Shown in pieces: positions 61,764-64,000 of a stretch of DNA of 64,000 nucleotides. Each line of letters opens with the position of its first letter. Position 1 is the stretch's first letter. Source of the stretch: Pontibacter mucosus (GTDB lineage Bacteria; Bacteroidota; Bacteroidia; Cytophagales; Hymenobacteraceae); assembly GCF_003054055.1 (NCBI RefSeq), contig NZ_QBKI01000004.1:124001-188000 (forward strand), read 5' to 3'. Below the pieces are notes generated by a model. It was not told the origin of the DNA. It saw only the letters and a list, made by a program, of their open reading frames with translations, and did no database searches. The translations under genes were made by a program, and so were the position numbers.

Positions 61764-62978
61764 ATGAAAAAAAGAATCTTGCTGTTTATTGGAACAATCT
61801 TGTTAGCCGCGGGCACACTTCCTGCTCAGGCCCAGTTTAACGTTGCCAACAAGATCAAAAACAAGGTTAACCAGAAAATCGATCAGAAGATTGACAAGAC
61901 CATTGATGAGTCGCTGGAGGGTAAGAAGAGTACGAACAATAAAAACGCTGCCACGACAGATGAAGCCGCTACCAACGGCGGCGCCGGCAGTGCTCCCGAA
62001 ACGGAAGCAGGCAGAATGAAAGCCTGGACCAAGTATGATTTTGTGCCGGGAGATAAAGTAATGTTCTCGGATAACCTGGCCGGCGAGGAAGTAGGTGAAT
62101 TTCCGTCGCGCTGGGACCTGAAACACGGTAATGCCGAAGTAGCCGTGCTTGGAGACGAGAAAGTGATCAACCTGGTGCAGAGCAGCACAAGCATCACCCC
62201 GCTGATGAAAGGAGAAAACTGGTTGCCTGAAACCTTCACCATAGAGATGGATGTGTTCTTCGACAGCGACAACGGCAACGTGGCTTATGAGATATTCCTG
62301 GTAAGCGACCAAAAAACGTACAAAGAAGAAGTACATGGCGATTTCTGGAACCCCATCGACATCCGGGCCAACCAGTTAAGGTTCAAAACCTTCGGTTCCG
62401 AGTCGGAGGAATTGGCTGCCAAGGAGGTAAAAAACCAGTGGCGGCACGTGGCTATCTCGTTTAACAAGCGCAGCATGAAAGTATACCTCGACGAGCACCG
62501 CCTGATCAACATCCCGAACGTAAACGGCAAACCAACCGGCCTGCGCATTGAAGTGGACAAGCGCATTGATGCCAACACGATGATAAAGAACGTGATGATT
62601 GCCCAGGGCGGCAAGAAGCTCTATGACCAGGTTCTGGCCGATGGCAAAATCGTTACCTACGGCATCAAGTTCGACGTGAACAAGGCTACCATCCGCCCGG
62701 AGTCGGTAGGCACGCTGGCAAGTATAGCCAAGCTCATGCAGGAGCAGCCGGAGCTGAAATTTAGCGTAGAGGGACACACCGACAGCGACGGCGACGATAC
62801 CTCCAACCTGAAGCTGAGCCAGCAGCGCGCGGAAGCGGTGAAAACATACCTGGTGGATCAGGGCATTGCCGCTGAACGCCTGGCCGCCAAAGGCCACGGC
62901 GAGGCGAAGCCCATCGACAAGAACAATACTCCCGAGGCCAAGTCGAATAACCGGCGGGTGGAGTTTGTAAAACTATAA
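61764..62978 (+). CDS. OmpA-family protein with a LamG-like region
   Basis: A 404-aa envelope protein. Signal peptide (KRILLFIGTILLAAGTLPAQ), a charged coiled-coil-like stretch (KIKNKVNQKIDQKIDKTIDE) and a Thr/Ala/Gly linker come first. A beta-sandwich that resembles a LamG/concanavalin fold follows (VINLVQSSTSITPLMKG, FTIEMDVFFDSDNGNVAYEI, WRHVAISFNKRSMKVYLDEH). The C-terminus is an OmpA peptidoglycan-binding domain (KFSVEGHTDSDGD, LSQQRAEAVKTYL, AKGHGEAKPI, NNRRVEFV). The start is ATG 61764. Likely tethers an outer-membrane or extracellular glycan-binding module to the cell wall. Confidence 0.9.
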   Translation: MKKRILLFIGTILLAAGTLPAQAQFNVANKIKNKVNQKIDQKIDKTIDESLEGKKSTNNKNAATTDEAATNGGAGSAPETEAGRMKAWTKYDFVPGDKVMFSDNLAGEEVGEFPSRWDLKHGNAEVAVLGDEKVINLVQSSTSITPLMKGENWLPETFTIEMDVFFDSDNGNVAYEIFLVSDQKTYKEEVHGDFWNPIDIRANQLRFKTFGSESEELAAKEVKNQWRHVAISFNKRSMKVYLDEHRLINIPNVNGKPTGLRIEVDKRIDANTMIKNVMIAQGGKKLYDQVLADGKIVTYGIKFDVNKATIRPESVGTLASIAKLMQEQPELKFSVEGHTDSDGDDTSNLKLSQQRAEAVKTYLVDQGIAAERLAAKGHGEAKPIDKNNTPEAKSNNRRVEFVKL

Positions 62979-63038
62979 TCACACCGGCAGCGCCCGCCCG
63001 GGTTCTGCCACCCAATTATTCTTTCAGTATCTTTTACC

Positions 63039-63066
63039 AAGCCTGTTACTTAACTGTAACAGGCTT
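63039..63066 (+). terminator. Terminator of the OmpA-family gene
   Basis: AAGCCTGTTAC (63039-63049) pairs with GTAACAGGCTT (63056-63066), followed by TTCGGTTT. Confidence 0.8.
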
Positions 63067-63102
63067 TTCGGTTTACAGATACCTGTGTTTGAACAAAGAA
63101 TA

Positions 63103-63125
63103 TTATTTAGATTTATTTTAAATAA
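63103..63125 (+). promoter_or_regulatory. Candidate iron-responsive (Fur-like) operator
   Basis: Inverted repeat TTATTTA (63103-63109) and TAAATAA (63119-63125) with a 9-bp centre, 76 bp upstream of the TonB-dependent receptor start. A second half-site GTCTAAATAAG occurs at about 63175-63185. It resembles Fur-box variants before iron-uptake genes; assignment to a specific regulator is inference. Confidence 0.45.
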
Positions 63126-63200
63126 GACTTGCATGGATGCTCCCCCTCCTATACTTTTGCCCTAATTATAATCAGTCTAAATAAGAACACCTAACCATCC

Positions 63201-64000
63201 ATGCGCAAGTTTCTACTCCTCTTCATATGGCTATTTGCCTTGTCCGAAGGACAGGCGCAAAGCAACGCCACCATTGCCGGCAAAGTAACCACATCACAGG
63301 GCCAGCCGGTTGAGCTGCTCACCGTTGCCCTGGAAGGGACCGTGCTGGGCACGAATACCAACGCTGCCGGCGAGTTTATACTTAACAACATCAAGCCGGG
63401 CAGTTATACCTTGCGTGTGGGCGGAATCGGCTACAAGTCCTTGCGCCAGCCCATCACCCTTGGCAGCGGCGACAACCTGAACCTGCAGCTAACCATACAA
63501 GCAAGCACCAGCACCCTGGATGAGGTGGTGGTATCGGCCAGCCGCAGCGTGGAAACCCTGGACGAGACACCTGCCTCCGTACATGTGATCGATTCGCGAA
63601 CCCTGCAGATTCAGTCGCAGATAAGCACCGACATTTCTAACATCCTGGCGAACTCGGTCCCCGGCCTGGCCTTCAACAGCAACACCACCAGCAACGTGGG
63701 CCAGACGCTGCGCGGCCGCAACGCCCTGGTAATGGTAGACGGGATACCGCAGTCCACGCCGCTGCGCAACGGTAGCCGCGACATCCGCACCATCGACCCT
63801 ACCGCTATTGAGCGAGTGGAGGTGGTAAAAGGCGCCACCGCGGTGTATGGCAACGGCGCTGACGGCGGCCTGATCAACTACATCACCAAGCAGGCTAACA
63901 CCAGCCAGCCTTTCAGCGCCTATACTTCCGTTACCGGCACGGGCAACCTTTTCCATGCTGATGGCACCCTGGGTGGCCGCATCTCGCAGCAGTTTACCGG
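63201..64000 (+). CDS. TonB-dependent receptor, N-terminal part
   Basis: The first 266 codons of an outer-membrane active transporter; the gene runs off the window end. Signal peptide MRKFLLLFIWLFALSEGQAQ, then a carboxypeptidase-regulatory-like domain (ATIAGKVTTSQGQPVELLTV, FILNNIKPGSYTLRVGGIGY). Next comes the plug domain: a TonB-box-like LDEVVVSAS, LRGRNALVMVDGIPQS, RDIRTIDPTAIERVEVVKGA and AVYGNGADGGLINYITKQAN. The plug is of the siderophore/haem receptor type. With the AT-rich inverted repeat upstream an iron-uptake role is likely, but the ligand is not visible. Confidence 0.93.
   Translation, partial: MRKFLLLFIWLFALSEGQAQSNATIAGKVTTSQGQPVELLTVALEGTVLGTNTNAAGEFILNNIKPGSYTLRVGGIGYKSLRQPITLGSGDNLNLQLTIQASTSTLDEVVVSASRSVETLDETPASVHVIDSRTLQIQSQISTDISNILANSVPGLAFNSNTTSNVGQTLRGRNALVMVDGIPQSTPLRNGSRDIRTIDPTAIERVEVVKGATAVYGNGADGGLINYITKQANTSQPFSAYTSVTGTGNLFHADGTLGGRISQQFT

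Overview
The window looks like a chromosomal segment from a Bacteroidota (Cytophagales) bacterium, most likely Hymenobacteraceae near Pontibacter. The genus is an inference. The evidence is: promoters of the Bacteroidota type (TTTG, about 19-20 bp, TAnnTTTG) before the tRNA and rpsT, with no clear Shine-Dalgarno sequences; an IPExxxVDY-family gene directly upstream of pyk; a short AtpC; a Tgt without zinc cysteines; and a two-part DoxD-DoxA fusion. Base composition looks mid-50s percent GC by eye, with a few AT-rich genes.

Layout. 1-6.9 kb, minus strand: the start of pyrF, a repeat-bearing spacer, then lolA, ftsK, pyrD, a VIT1/CCC1-type transporter and xerD. 7.1-13.3 kb: aroQ, a SerC-like aminotransferase, marC, rnhA and trmN6 on plus, two minus-strand genes, then cdd. 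13.5-16.6 kb: an esterase followed by AT-rich accessory genes (a hypothetical and a DUF4241 lipoprotein) with attC-like inverted repeats between them. 16.7-26.7 kb: doxDA, lgt, nadE, the acpP-fabF-rnc operon, IPExxxVDY and pyk. 26.7-27.9 kb: repeat island A. 27.9-39.1 kb: rpsT, a YheT-type hydrolase, rsmG, a glycosyltransferase-sigma pair, tgt, an LptF/G permease, a DMT transporter, ispE and a DegT aminotransferase. 39.1-40.0 kb: repeat island B, holding the same repeat families in the opposite orientation. 40.0-50.5 kb: a trans-sulfuration enzyme, accessory lipoproteins, atpD-atpC, tRNA-Gln, prs, rplY, pth and an MFS transporter. 50.5-54.2 kb: a class III nucleotide cyclase-TPR protein divergent from an HD-Pycsar transmembrane effector. 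54.2-64 kb: metG, small lipoproteins, msrB, typA, an aldo/keto reductase, an OmpA-family protein and the start of a TonB-dependent receptor.

Most genes are housekeeping. Fatty-acid and lipid work is served by acpP/fabF, NAD synthesis by nadE, envelope biogenesis by lolA, lgt and lptG, pyrimidine metabolism by pyrF, pyrD and cdd, translation by rpsT, rplY, pth, metG, typA and rsmG, and ATP synthesis by atpDC.

The unusual content is structural. The heptamer TATACTT/AAGTATA occurs about 150 times by manual scan, against roughly 6-8 expected, but is nearly absent from highly expressed genes. Many spacers between codirectional genes hold hairpins built from tandem short words and their reverse complements. 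Two distant intergenic islands share a repeat whose hairpin stems differ by compensatory base-pair changes. The cyclase/HD-PycTM pair is the best candidate for an undescribed signalling or defence system.
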